DNA from: Akanthomyces muscarius
Lineage: Eukaryota; Ascomycota; Sordariomycetes; Hypocreales; Cordycipitaceae
DNA length: 64,000 nt
Direction of reading: 5' to 3'
NCBI RefSeq assembly: GCF_028009165.1
Contig: NC_079244.1
Span: 930,001 to 994,000 of the forward strand
Shown: positions 10,820-22,858 of the stretch, piece after piece
Layout of the letters: each line of letters opens with the position of its first letter
Position numbering within the stretch: the stretch's first letter is position 1
Translations under genes and position numbers: made by a program
Notes under the pieces: generated by a model
What the model was told of the DNA's origin: nothing
The model's database searches: none
The model's input: only the letters and a program-made list of their open reading frames with translations

Positions 10820-13123
10820 TTACACCCGCTCGATGAGCATGGCCCTGCTGTCGTAATCACCAGCAAAGCGGAACTGCAGCCCACCATTCATCAACGTTGC
10901 ACCCGAGTACTCCTTTTCCCCGTCCAGACGGTAGTGCGCATTCGCATTCAGTCCCTGCAGACGTAGCGTCGGTTGGCTGTGCACCGTCTGTCCCAACATC
11001 TGAAACGCAAACAAGACGCCCCGCGATCCGTCTTCCGCCAAGAAGAGCGCCGCGGGGTGATTCGACTCGCCTGGTAGGCTCAACTTCCACAAATCGCCAT
11101 TCACGACAATGGGGTTGATCTTCTCCGCCAGCTTGATGAGCGCGGGGATCTGCGCCCGATCCGCGTCGGGAATGTCCCCGCCGCGCGGATCCAGCTCGAA
11201 GCCGAACGAGCCACCCATCATGGCGACGTGCGCGCGGAACGCCAGCGATGTTACGCGTTTCGTCGTCTCGTTGGGTACCTTGGCGACGTGGGCGCCCATG
11301 GTCGACGCGGGGTATGCGACGGTCGTACCAAATTGAATGGCGATGCGGTCGACCGGGTCTGTGTTGTCGGATGTCCAGGACTGCGGAAAGTACGGCAGCA
11401 TGCCCGCATCGAACCGGCCGCCGCCCGAGGCGCAGCCCTCCCAGAGGATGTCGTGGAAGCGTGTGGTGAGCTCGCCGAGCACGCGGTACAGACCAAGCAT
11501 GTAGGCGTGGAAAACCGTGGGGGCGGGCGTCTCGTGGATGCCGCGGTTGTTGTCCCACTTGACGTAGGCGATGGGCGCACTGCGCAGCAGAGTTGTCATG
11601 CTATCAATGATAAAATCTTGCACCGCGGGCAGGGCGAGGTTTAGCACGAGCTGGTTGCGGGCTTCTGTGAGCGGATAGCCGTCGGCCTGGAGTGCCCAGT
11701 CGGGATGCTTGTCGAAAAGCTCCGACTTGGGATTGACCATTTCGGGCTCGACCCAGATGCCGAACTTGAGCTTCTCGTCCGACCCTGCGACGGTAAGCGC
11801 CGTGGTTCTATCGACGACATTCTTGAGCCCGTCGGGGAAGCGCGCAGGATTGGGCGTCCAGTCGCCCAGGCCCGCGTGGTCGCTCGTGCGCGGGTACTTG
11901 GCACCGAACCAACCATCGTCCATGACAAAGAGCTTGACGCCGAGGTCGGCGGTGGCGGACGCCATCTCCACGATGGTGTCCCCGTCAAAGTCAAAGTAGA
12001 CGCCCTCCCAACTATTGAGCAGCACCGGCCGCGGCTGGTCCACAAACGAGCTGCGGATGAGGTGCCGCCGGTACAGCCGGTGCAGACGCCGCGACATGCC
12101 CCCGACGCCGGCGTTGGAGTACACGGCCACGCACTCGGGCGACACGAGTGCCTCGCCGGGGCCGAGCGGCCATGAGAGCTGCGCGTCGTGGAGCCCGATC
12201 TGGGTGCGCACCGCGCCGTGCGGGCTCTTTTCGACTTCGGCGCGGAAGGAGCCAGAGTAGACGAGGGAGAAGCCCCAGGCTTCCCCGTCGGATTCGGTCG
12301 TAGTTGGTGGTGCGAGTGCGACAAAGGGGTTGTGGAAGTGGGAGGAGTATCCGACCATGCTTCCAAAGCTGATGCATACGCAGTTTAGTACGACAGATAT
12401 CGCCAAAAGTGAGCTAGCAACGGGTACTTACCCTTGTGAGCCGTAGTCGATTGCACGACGAGTCCTGCTGCATTCTCGCGTCCATTCGCCACGGAGGCCA
12501 ATCATGTCATACTCTGCATGCGGCAGATCCACGCTGATGCTCGCCAACTTTTCCACCGTGATGTCTCCCTTTCCTTTATTCGTAATCTTGACACTCCTCG
12601 CAATGGCATCGTGCTCCGGAAACACGGTATACATTAGCTCCGCCGCAATCTGGCTGTGCTTGTCTAACAAGTGAATCACCAGCGTCGACGCCTCGCCTCC
12701 CGCGGCCACTGTCGACGGCAGGCCCTCCAGCGCCGCCTTCCCAGGACGGACCTCGTGCGACTGGTACTTGAGGGCCGTGACGGTGCCGCCCGCGGCGGTG
12801 CGGACGCGAAACGCCGGCGCGCGAAAGTCGCCGCGGCCGAGGTCGGGAAACTCGCGCCGCACGTCGCCCATGTTGGACCATCCGCCCTGGCGCCCGACGG
12901 CCGCGTCGGGGAGCGTGGAGGGCAGTGAGGCGCCAAAGTGCGAGGAGACGAGGTCGCCGCTGGCGTCATCGACGTGGAACCGGTAGGAGAGGTTGCGGCC
13001 GTTGAGGGCAAAGGACGTGCCATCCACCACGACCGCTGTAAGAAAAAAAGCAGACAAATCAGCCATCACTGCGAAGAAGCAGAATGTGGGAAAAAGTAGG
13101 GACAACATACGATCAAGCTCCAT
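10820..13123 (-). CDS. GH36 alpha-galactosidase, probably intracellular
   Basis: Exons (minus): 13123-13111, 13035-12432, 12368-10820; introns of 75 and 63 nt; 721 aa. It hydrolyses terminal alpha-1,6-galactose from melibiose, raffinose or stachyose. Seen: an N-terminal beta-domain ([20 protein letters not shown]), then a TIM barrel with MDDGWF (about 365-370), KWDNNR (nucleophile Asp about 478), CASGGGRFD and SWTSDNTD (acid/base Asp about 540). These spacings fit bacterial-type GH36 enzymes (AgaA, RafA). The first exon is only 13 nt if translation starts at MELDPVV; an upstream in-frame ATG at 13162 would add 13 residues. Once the 75-nt intron is removed neither start gives a signal peptide; the hydrophobic segment seen in unspliced DNA is intron translation. 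Strongly GC-rich. Diverges from an MFS transporter. Confidence 0.95.
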
Positions 13124-13369
13124 TGCTGCGCTTGCTTGGCTCGCCTCAATGTGAATCTGCATGCTTTGGTATGTACTTGAAACGCCACTCCAATGTCAGC
13201 CACGGGGTCGCTTTTGCGCAGCTTGTGACATGCCGACTTACCCTGCGTCTAGGGACTTATATGCCATTGAACATGATCTGTAACCTCTTGTCGGTCCGGA
13301 GAGCTCTTGTGGAATTGGAGTCGGTAGTTGAGACGCAGCGTGCCAAGCTGGGCTATTGTCCGAATATAT

Positions 13370-13395
13370 CCCCGGGTGAAGGAGGCGTTCCCCGC
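13370..13395. promoter_or_regulatory. Pair of CreA-like sites, GH36 side
   Basis: CCCCGG (13370-13375) and CCCCGC (13390-13395) both fit the reverse complement of the fungal CreA/Cre1 consensus SYGGRG. They lie about 250 bp before the alpha-galactosidase ATG. Paired CreA sites are the form usually needed for glucose repression. Binding here is inferred. Confidence 0.45.
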
Positions 13396-14167
13396 ACCGT
13401 CCGCCGGCGCCGGCGCCGCTACGCAAGCCCTCGACCGATAATCCCTGCCTAAAATTGAAGACTTGTCGGGGCTTTTGTTGAGAATGTATCGTAAATGTAG
13501 CGTAATGAAAACTCAGTGTTGGGAATGGTTGGAAAATGCCGAGTTCGGTCGGCGGTCCTTGGCTGAAAGATGTGGCCAGGTTGTGGTGTTGCCGTTGTGG
13601 CGCCTCGTAGCGAGGCCGGCCTTGAAGATCATGGGCCAAGCCATGGCACGCAGTAATTTTCAGCCCTTGCACAAGTCACCAGTTCTTTTGCGAATATTTG
13701 ATAAGACTAGTGGAATGTCTCAGTATACGCTGCCATGTCGCTATCAGTTGAGGTGCACCAGTACGACGTTTCGGCCAGGCAGGTGAATTGTGGCTACGGC
13801 CATGCCTTCTGCTCTTCTCTTGACATCAAGTACACCCAGCTTTGCAAACAAAGGAGCAGCTGGCGATCCGGCAACTCTGCAGAAGGGAGACGCTACACAG
13901 GAAACCATCTGGCCAACAATGTGGCTGCACTATCGCGCAGTGGCTTCAAGAACGCCTGCTACCCAGAGATCATCAAGGCTTGTTCCGGGATTGCGACTTA
14001 CAGCCGAGCACCATTATCAACACACGTGGTATCAATCTTCAGCCTTGACATTTCCTTTTCCCCAGCCAAGCTAGCTAAGCAATGCTGCGTTAAGCCTCCC
14101 ATGTTCTAGACGGGTCGTTTCCTCCGCGCAAGTAAAGTAGTATTTCCCCATCTTGCTGTTTCTATTT

Positions 14168-14180
14168 CCCCGGACCCCGC
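14168..14180. promoter_or_regulatory. Pair of CreA-like sites, transporter side
   Basis: CCCCGG (14168-14173) and CCCCGC (14175-14180) are separated by one base; a third CCCCGG lies at 14264-14269. They are 340-440 bp before the transporter ATG and mirror the pair on the GH36 side. Confidence 0.45.
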
Positions 14181-14610
14181 ATCACGGTCAATCGCCCCGA
14201 CGCCACACTGGCCTTATTAGCACGGCCGCCGCCAGGTGATGCAGGGCGCCTCATCTAGTCCTCCCCCGGCTATTGAAATTTCGCGACTCATTGGCCTGTT
14301 GTCGGACCGAGACACTGCTCGTCACCTTGGCGCGCTTCCCTACACACGCAAGGGTTGGAGGCCATTCAGCCGTCGTACGCGCAGCACACAACAAGTTCTC
14401 GACCCCCGTATGCCAAACCACCCTGCAAGTGCCAGACCTCGTCCGGGGTAAATACTGGGCCACGGGTGCGTCAATTACTCTGTCGGGCGTGCTTGTATAA
14501 AGAGGCATGGGTTCCGCCCCGTTGGTTTCTTTGGTGGATTTGTATCTGGATAAGTCTATCTGATCGACTGTGTTCAAACAATCTACATATCTGGCTGCGC
14601 AAAGGCAAAG

Positions 14611-16334
14611 ATGAGCGCAGAAAAGAAATACGACGCTGCCATCCAGGCGGAGCATGTCGATGACCCCATCGTCTCGGCCAAGGTCGAGGCCGCAGCCAAA
14701 GCAGCGACCGAAGTGGCCCATGAGCTGTCGCTCTGGGATGCCGTCAAGGCATTCCCCATGGCCATATTCTGGTGCCTGATGGTGTCCATGTGTGTCATCA
14801 TGGAAGGTACTATTCCAATCATTGTTCCTGCTTGGCAATAACTCCCGTTTCTAACCCCCCGGCACAGGCTACGACACCATCCTCATCGGCAACTTTTACG
14901 CCTACCCCGAGTTCGCCAAAAAGTACGGCCAGTTTGTCGACGAAAAGGGCCGGCACCAGCTCTCCGCCTCCTGGCAGGCCGGCCTCGGCAACGCCAGCCA
15001 GGTCGGGTGCTTCATCGGCGTCGTCGCCGCCGGCTACCTTGTCACGCGCTTCGGCCAGAAATACATCATCATCGGCGCGCTGCTCGTGCTCTCGTGCTTC
15101 ATCTTTGTCACCTTTTTCGCGCAGTCCATCGCCGTGCTGCTCGTGGGCCAGTTCCTGTGCGGCCTGCCGTGGGGCGTCTTCGTCGCCTGCGCGCCCGCCT
15201 ACGCGTCCGAGGTGCTGCCCATGCGGCTGCGCGTCTTCTTCACCAGCTGGACCAACATGTGCTTCATCGTCGGCCAGCTCATCGCCGCGGGCGTGCTCGC
15301 GGGGCTCGTCGCCCGGCCCGACGAGTGGAGCTACCGCATCCCCTTTGCGCTGCAGTGGATGTGGCCCGTGTTCCTCGTGCCGGTGCTGTGCTGGGCGCCC
15401 GAGTCGCCGTGGCATCTCGTGCGCGTGGGCAAGCACGAGCGGGCGCGGGAGTCGCTGGTCAGGCTGCAGAGGCAGGCCACCGTCTCGGAGAGGCTGAACC
15501 CGGACACGACCCTGGCGGAGATTATACACACGAACGAGACGGAGGTGCAGCTCAGTGCGGGCACGAGCTACCTCGACTGCTTCCGAGGAACAGAGCTTCG
15601 GCGGACAGAGATTGCTTGCGTGGTGTTTGGTGGCCAGGTCCTTTCTGGGTCCTCCTTTGCGTACAATTCGACAGTAAGTGGCTCTCGACTGCACAACAAT
15701 GACCGAAGCACTAACAAGGCTGCAGTATTTTTTCCAGCAGGTCGGCCTTGATACCTCGCAGACCTACTACCTCAACACGGGCGGCACGGCCATGGCCCTT
15801 GTCGGAACCCTCGTCAGCTGGTTTGCCCTCATGCCCTTTTTCGGCCGCCGCACCATCTACCTCTTTGGCATGGCCGCCATGTCCACGACGCTCTTCATCA
15901 TCGGCATCCTCAACGTGTGGAACGCCCAGCAGGCCGTCGGCTACGCGCAGGCCGTGCTCACGCTCGTCTGGACCTTCATCTTCCAGCTCTCCGTCGGGCA
16001 GCTGGGCTTTGCCATTCCCGCCGAGATTGGCTCCACGCGCCTGCGGCAAAAGACGATTTGCCTGGCGCGCAACTCGTACTACATCGTGTCCATCATCTCG
16101 CAGGTGCTGCAGCCGTACTTTATGAACCCAAGCGAGCTCAACCTCAAGGGGTACACGGGCTTCGTCTGGGGGTCGATGGCGTTTGCGGTGCTTGTGTGGG
16201 CCTTTTTCCGGCTTCCAGAGTCCAGGGGCCGCACGTACGAGGAGCTCGATCTTCTCTTTGCGAGAGGCACGGCAACGCGCAAGTTTGCGTCGGCCAGGCT
16301 GGACGAGAGCGAGAGCGAGGGCGCTGCTGCATAG
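14611..16334 (+). CDS. MFS alpha-glucoside/alpha-galactoside-type transporter
   Basis: Exons 14611-14806, 14868-15673, 15726-16334; introns of 61 and 52 nt; 536 aa, typical for 12-TM fungal sugar:H+ symporters. Seen: a soluble acidic N-terminus, EGYDTILIGNFYAYPEF at TM1 as in the fungal maltose/oligosaccharide branch, the TM2-3 loop TRFGQKYIIIG, the mid-protein SPWHLVRVGK motif, and the C-terminal PESRGRTYEELD sugar-transporter signature. It acts in the plasma membrane. Being divergent from an intracellular alpha-galactosidase suggests raffinose, melibiose or stachyose as substrate, as for the oligosaccharide transporter described in Metarhizium; the sequence alone would equally allow maltose or sucrose. 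TATAAA lies about 110 bp upstream. Confidence 0.94.
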
Positions 16335-16677
16335 GCCGTGCCTACAGGAATATGCTTGAAACGGTGTTTTGTATATTATAGCGATAGCTGCGTCGGGTTC
16401 ATCATTTGAATATCACCAAGTACGATTGGAAAAGGACCAGATCTTTGAGATTGTAGATATGAGCGATTGTGCTCCGTAAAGGTCCACCTACAAAAAGATA
16501 CGGACCATTGAAGACATGTTCCACGTTATTAGACTGTATTGTGTGATAGCTTGGTGCTCAGACGGCCTGCAAATGACGTTGGTTGGATCAAGGCGTGATT
16601 ATTCAGCCTTGTTGGTCCATCAGCGAGGCACAATTTCCGATGGCGCGGCTGTTGCCCCTGAATTCTAAACTCGAGAA
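16335..16677. other. Short intergenic gap
   Basis: 343 bp between the transporter stop and the next start codon on the same strand. It must hold the transporter 3' UTR and the promoter of the next gene. I see no distinct motif. Confidence 0.5.
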
Positions 16678-17570
16678 ATGGAAAATAACAAGCCCACCCG
16701 ATCGGTTAAAAACCCACAACTTCTTCAAAGCCGTGTAATGGTTGTGGAACCGGCCAATCTGCGCACAGCGTTAGACTACACCCACGAAATGGCTGCGCAG
16801 CTGGCCAAGCCCGCGGACATGAGCTGGCCCGTGTGGGCGGCTCATCATTGGGTCGCGTCCATCCTCGCATACGGGGCTTTCTGCAACGTGCTCGTCTTTT
16901 ACTACCTGGAAAAGGACAGATGGCTGCGCAGAGCCACGACGCTGCCGCACGCCGCCGAGGCACGGCCCGAGGTGGTGCGCAGCTACCTCGCCGCGGTGCT
17001 CGCGCGGAGCGGCGGCGCGTCCAAGTCAGACGCGGCAGGCTTTGTGGAACAGTGGCCGTTTAGCTCGATGAAGGATACGGAGGAGGCAGAGGTGGCCTGG
17101 TTTCAGACGGTTTTCGGGGAGAGGCGCGGTGCGCTCTTGCATCAGCGCGTGCGTGCCGACGTGGCACGCAGACGCAGCTCTCCCGCGCGAGATATAAGCA
17201 GTGAGTCCTTCTTTCCCGCTTCCGTCCTCTTCATAGTCGCTGTAAAATGTTTCATGTGTGTTAACTAGTGTTCTCGCGCAAGGCATCTACGCTGCATTGA
17301 TATACGCGGGGCTGGGGTCAGTCGTCGTGGAAGGGCTCCTGAAGTACTACGATGCGACCGCCGAGCCCACGCTGTTCAATGTAGGCTGTACTATCTTTCG
17401 AGTATTAATCTTGACTATGCAGGCGGTATGCGGTGTACTTGGGTAATGGTTCAAGTCGAGAACGGGCAGCGTCGTTGTTTGGCGCGTATGCACTCGTAAT
17501 CGTCGCTCATACTGGAGGGGCACTGCGATTGGGGGACATGGTCAAGGTTTTCTTTCTTTCTTCCTCTTAA
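16678..17570 (+). CDS. Unknown small membrane protein, 3 exons
   Basis: Model 16678-17200, 17283-17343, 17423-17570; introns of 82 and 79 nt; 243 aa. The second intron (GTACTA...ATGCAG) was chosen because it joins EGLLK to RYAVYLGNGSSRERAA in phase and reveals a further membrane segment; reading through instead hits a stop at 17446. Predicted TM segments: about 52-76 (VASILAYGAFCNVLVFYYL), about 176-194 (IYAALIYAGLGSVVVEGLL) and about 210-228 (LFGAYALVIVAHTGGAL). The loop between TM1 and TM2 is long and hydrophilic. No family recognised and no catalytic motif. A later Met (16738) could be the start. Same strand as the transporter, 343 bp downstream, but a functional link is not shown. Confidence 0.65.
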
Positions 17571-18507
17571 GCTTGGCTTGACAATTCCTGAGGACTCATG
17601 AGAAGCAAAATATTTGTACTCCATCATGGAATTGTGTCAAGTGTCTAGAACGCATTGGCTTTCTTTGTAGTTGCGCAGCGAGAAAGCCAATGGCCGAGGC
17701 GAGTCTCGACGCCGTTTATGTTTCATTGGTGCGCCTGATTAGCACGATCCGGAAAACTTCAACACAGGAACTATTCCATGTCCTCTAATTTCCAAGTTTC
17801 CAGAATGGACAGCATGTCGTTCAATAACGCGTGCATTCTCATATCTGTACCAGACGCTGGAGCCGGGACCGTAACAAACGTCAGTCCCTTTGCAGATGGG
17901 GGGCCAATCAAATCATTCGGGCGGGCGGTTACACGAAAACGGATAAAGGGTCTCGAATATGACTAGTAATGCTCCATCTGGACCCGATGAATCAGTATTT
18001 AGTCTAAACATCTATTCTGTTTTCCCGTTACGTTTCGATGACTTGGCAAAGACATGTCTGGCCCCGAGTGGCAACAGTCTGGGCTCATCGTGGGGAAGAG
18101 AAACTACTGGTACGTTGCGGGCTGGACACTACCAGTAGGCCAATTGTTTTACGTCTTTCCTTCTCGAGCGACCTTCCCGATCCAGGGTCCTTTTGGCATG
18201 TCATGGCCGCCGTGGCAAACTGGAGAACCTCCGCCGAGCCGCGCCGTGGAGAATGTGACAACTTGTGACTAAAAATGAAGAGGACCCTTGCGAGTTTACC
18301 TGCGGGCGCTCTTTTTCTCGGAAGGATTTCAAGACGATAGTTGTCCTTTACGAATTATACGAATACTTTTGCGGCTTTTTCATGACATTGTACTCTCAGC
18401 CATGATTCGACGTCGAGAAGTATGTTTGTTCTGGTGTCTCCCGTATACTTCCGCTTCCCCATTTAAGTTTTTCTTTCCCCGCGCGCTGTGTTGGGGGTTC
18501 ACGAGCA

Positions 18508-18525
18508 GTGTGTGTGTGTGTGTGT
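18508..18525. repeat. (GT)9 microsatellite
   Basis: Nine uninterrupted GT units in non-coding DNA. Confidence 0.9.
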
Positions 18526-20893
18526 CGTTTTCCCCGCACTCTAGTTCTCGTCACATGAGAGGCAGAAAACAAAAATACCTGCCAAAGAGTCTGTCAGGTT
18601 CCAGTGTGAGTCGCCGAGGGCCGACAAAGTGCGAGGCGACCAATAGAAGATGTCCGAAACCCACAGCCCATGGAGCACAACAGTACTTTCAGGCGTATTT
18701 CTTGACGATTTATTCGCGCCTTTTCTGTTATTACACTTGATATTTTTCGTGCTGGGGCTGCTTCTTGTACTACATATGGATTGGGCCAGAACAACGTAGA
18801 CATCCCAAAGAGAGCCAGTTACACCAGAGAGAAAGACGAGGGGGGACCCAAGGCTGCCAGCGCAGACGCGGCCGTGGATGGCACGTCGAGGTTTTCGTTT
18901 TGGCAACGTATTACTGGCTGGTCCCTCATGTGCCGGGGCGCAAAGGCCCTGCATGAGGCAGAAAGCTTGGCTTTTCTTGCCTTGCGCGTGCGCGCGGGCG
19001 CCGCAGCACGGCAATCCACTCCTGGTAGTCACACGCTAACAAGAGGAGCAAATTGGCATCTTGGGGGCAGGATCACGATGCCGTGGGATGTCGCGTCGTG
19101 TCCGCTTACTGTAGTTGTCAACAAAGCAAAGTGCAGTCACAATGGGTTGTCATTGTGTGTCGCAGTCGAGACTCGATTGTGCCAAGGAGCAAACGACTCG
19201 ATAGTGACGACTCGCGCGATGCCACCAGCTTTCCTTGTGTAATTTTGCCGTGTGTGCGTGTGCGTGATACCCACCCATGTATCCTTGCCATCCTGCACAC
19301 GATTTGCATGAGTGAGGCGCGCAGCGTTGGGGCCCATTCGGTCCTTTGTATTGAAATTGTACGTCTTCTCTGCGACTCAATTGCCACTGCCACTGCCAAC
19401 ACGACTCATTGTGCAGCCTTTTCACATGAAGTCGCCGCCAATCGAATTGGGGGTTGGGGGGTTACAAAGTCTCCAGAGGGAGGCAAAGGAGAGGGCATAT
19501 ACCGTTCAAATGCCGCACTGAAACCAGAGTCACGGCGACCAGAGAAATTCGCCTTTTGCTCGGCAATGCCACACCGAGGCCTTTTATCGGGGCCAGAAAA
19601 AGGCTAGAAGCCCTGAGAACTGAAAGAATGAAGAAAAAAAACTGGTCGCGGTCACCAGGCCTTTCGGCCCCAATGGGTTTAGCGGGGTGGAAGTGAGCCA
19701 ATGGCACCATGGCTGATGGTAGCATTGAAAAGAATAAAATAAGATAAATGGCACCCCGCTTTTTTCCTTTTATTTTCTATTCTATTCCGTTTTTTTATTC
19801 TTTTTTTTATTCTTTTTCGGTTCGTTCGCCTTTTGGCTCGACCACGGCACCAGATCAACGCCCACTGGTACGGCTCCAGGGCTCATTCAGCACTAATCTG
19901 TATTTACCAGTGCTTTACTTGTTGAACCCCCATTTGCCAACAACAAGTGCTCACTGGAAGGCGGGGAGGAGACAACGTGACAGCCAGCGCAAAGCCAACC
20001 AACCTCCTCCCCCCCCAGTCAACCGCGGGTCATTTGAAGCTGTTCCGCCGTCCCGTTCTTCTCCGACCTTGCCCGTCCTGGCAGGTCTGGCAGCTTGCCC
20101 TGTGTCGTTACCAAATAGAAACCCCCTGCCTGTGCTTCTAAGCCCTTGCTGGCAACTGACCAACGCCGCAGCGCACTAGCTCACCCGCGGGCCACAGGGA
20201 ATGAATTAATTTCTGATTTTACTAGAACTTTGCTGGATTCTTTTTATTTTATTTTAAATATTACATTGTAAGTATTTCAACCACCCCGGCCGTAGCCCAG
20301 TCCCCTTGTGTCAATGGCGCGGGCATGTAACCATGGACCCCACAATCGAATACACGCCATCGGGGTCCTTGTTACGAGACGGAAAAGGAAACAGCACTCA
20401 TATCCTGCTATTACATATTGCTCATCTCTGACAGGACAGCGCATACCAGTAGTTTGGTGAAGAAGGACTTGCAAAAGGTGCCTGAAACCGGTCCAAGCCT
20501 CCCTTCACCACGTAGCATTCGACGCGTGGTTCACTGGCCCTCGTGGCAGGTTTCCGGGGTACATTGGTTTGTCGCTGATCTGACACTTGCATTGCCACGA
20601 GAGAGAGCACCCCAGACGGCCGCGACTAACACTTCGGCCTGCGCATGCACCGACGGGTGTAGCCTGTGTCGATCGCGGGCTGGCATGAGCGGCCAGGCTT
20701 TGACACATCTGCAACACAGACCGTCAGTAGATAAAACACATGTACCTCTCTTTCCAATCCCCAAGTTGGTTTCCATCGGCCAACTGAGCAGAGTCCTTCT
20801 TGAGTTGCTTTACCTCTGTTGCTAGTTTCTTGCCTAACAAACCCCGGCTTACTGGTACGTGCGGCGCGCCAAATGAGTTATCCGCACACCTCT

Positions 20894-20914
20894 CCCCCCC
20901 CCCCCCCCCCCCCC
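20894..20914. repeat. Poly-C tract, 21 bases
   Basis: Twenty-one consecutive C bases, directly preceded by CT. Pure C/G runs of this length are rare, and the assembled length may be unreliable. Confidence 0.9.
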
Positions 20915-22817
20915 AGGCCGAACTTGCATGCAGCCCATCACACGTGAAAGAAGAAAGACCAACTGTAATTTTTGCCGCGCCGCCTGCCAGGGCGGACTCC
21001 ATTTCCCCCTGCCCTGTCCCCAGCCACCGACCGCTGCAGCTAGGAGGCGTGTCGGCGGCGCAAACTCGCCGGTAGAATGACCGAGGCGATAGCCGGGTCC
21101 TTCTTGCTCAGAGTCAGCGCCATGCGACGCCAACTATGCCCCAGGGCCCGCCCCGCGAGTCGCCGCCTGGACTGGTAGAAATGAGAGCGCGGTTTGGTTG
21201 TCTGGGGTAATCCAATGAAACCCGTCCTGCTTCTGTCAGGTGCCTTTCCATCTGGGCCGAAAAAAGTTGCAGATGTGACGTATTTCCTGAGAAGCCATCA
21301 TCCAAGGTAATACTCGTTTAAATTCCCAGAGATTTTGCCGAGCATGAACTATTTCGTCACTGTGCTTCACTTGGCGCCATGTACCTGCACGCCACAGCGA
21401 CAAGGGCCAACGCAGGTGGCAGCCAGCGTTCGCGGCACCAGGACACCCTCTCTTGCCACGACCCACGTGGTCCTGCAACACCTTCTAGAAGGAATTTCCT
21501 GGGGTAATTGCCAGACGCCCCTTGCCTTCTACAGACCTTCCGCTTCGGGCCTTTGCAGCGCCACCACCAATTTCGCCCCGAGGGCCTCTCTTTTGGTCTT
21601 GCATGATTCATGTTCATGTTCAACGGGCGCGGCGGGTTCATACGTCACGGGAGCCCTTTGCATGACTGTCAGTATTAAAATCGCTTTAAGAAATCAATAA
21701 TTATAATAGTAACAAAAATATACTTGGCAAGGCAAAAATGAACATGGTTCAGGATCCAAAAAAGGCTCGTCATTGCCTAAAATGGTCGACAAGCACCTGT
21801 CTGCAATGTGACTCGGCACAGCCATTTCGTTACAAAGGTTCCTGAATTTGCAACCCGCACCTGGACAGCCCGATTGGGCAGCGAATAAGATGGTCATGTT
21901 TTTCAATCGCCGTCGTGTTGTGGCACAAAACGCTGATCACTTCAACGGCTCACGCGCACCCCCCCTTCTCGTTCCAGCAAGGATCTCGCTCGGGCTGGAG
22001 GCGAGGACATGGGCAGGGGATGCGGCAGGAACCGTCCGCCGCGGGAGCTGCAACCGGTGCTCGCATGACGAAGAAGAAGAAAATCATGTCATGATGACTT
22101 GTAATGAGTCTGGGGTCTGGTAAAGAATTAAATCCAGAGAGGTTTGAGAATATCAGATGGCGCAGCGCCCAACACATACACAGGCAGGCACACAGCTGCG
22201 CTAACCATGTAAATGGCTTGCTACCAACAACGAGACTAATAAAGCTAACCGCAAAGCCAATGCTTCTTCGGTCGGCTATTGATGACGGAGAGCACTAATA
22301 AATGAACGAAACGCAGACCCTCGTTCTGGCCCCCAACATCATTCGAGAAAGGCATCACCGAGGGCGCCAGAGCCAACGCGGTATTTGGCCCCTAATAACT
22401 TCGGCCAGAGCCTGGTAATCTCGCGGAAGCCCGGCTGGGGGCCGTTAATAACATCAGCAATAAACAAGAACAGGCTGCAAAGCTGACCGCCCCGATTCGT
22501 GCCTGTCCCGACGCTATTGTTGCCGTACAGCTCTCATGTACTTGTTTGTTTGCTCTCTCGCCCGTTCAAAATTTACCGGCATCACCCATCCGCCCCCCAA
22601 AAAGTGCGAGTGTGGCTCGTGGACAAGGCTCTCGGCCATCCAAGACGGCAGAGCGCAACCACCACCACCAACCTACCTACATGAAGACAGCGTCAGCCGC
22701 CGCACGCCACGTTGAGCGCCGCCGGGGGGTTCTCCGTTCCGCCGCCGCTCCTCCATCCTTGTTTACAAGTGGAAGAGAATATTCCGCCGCGGAAAATGAC
22801 GATCCCTGAAAGCAAAG

Positions 22818-22818
<1 letters not shown>

Positions 22819-22852
<34 letters not shown>
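22819..22852. repeat. (CT)17 microsatellite
   Basis: Seventeen uninterrupted CT units in non-coding DNA, followed by CTGTGCTG. Confidence 0.95.

Positions 22853-22858
<6 letters not shown>

Larger units (their letters stand above)
13124..14610. promoter_or_regulatory. Shared divergent promoter, GH36 and MFS transporter
   Basis: A 1487-bp region between two divergent start codons. TATA-like boxes: ATATAAGT on the minus strand (13255-13262, about 130 bp before the GH36 ATG) and TATAAA on plus (14496-14501, about 110 bp before the transporter ATG). CreA-type sites cluster near each gene. Several ORFs of up to 195 codons occur here but none resembles a gene. Confidence 0.7.

Noticed and set aside
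13036..13110. Signal peptide of the alpha-galactosidase in unspliced frame
   Set aside because: The hydrophobic segment is translation of a canonical intron (GTATGT...CTTACAG); splicing restores the family N-terminus.
17444..17446. Stop codon ending the unknown membrane protein early
   Set aside because: It follows from reading through a canonical 79-nt intron (17344-17422); splicing gives a longer frame with another membrane segment.
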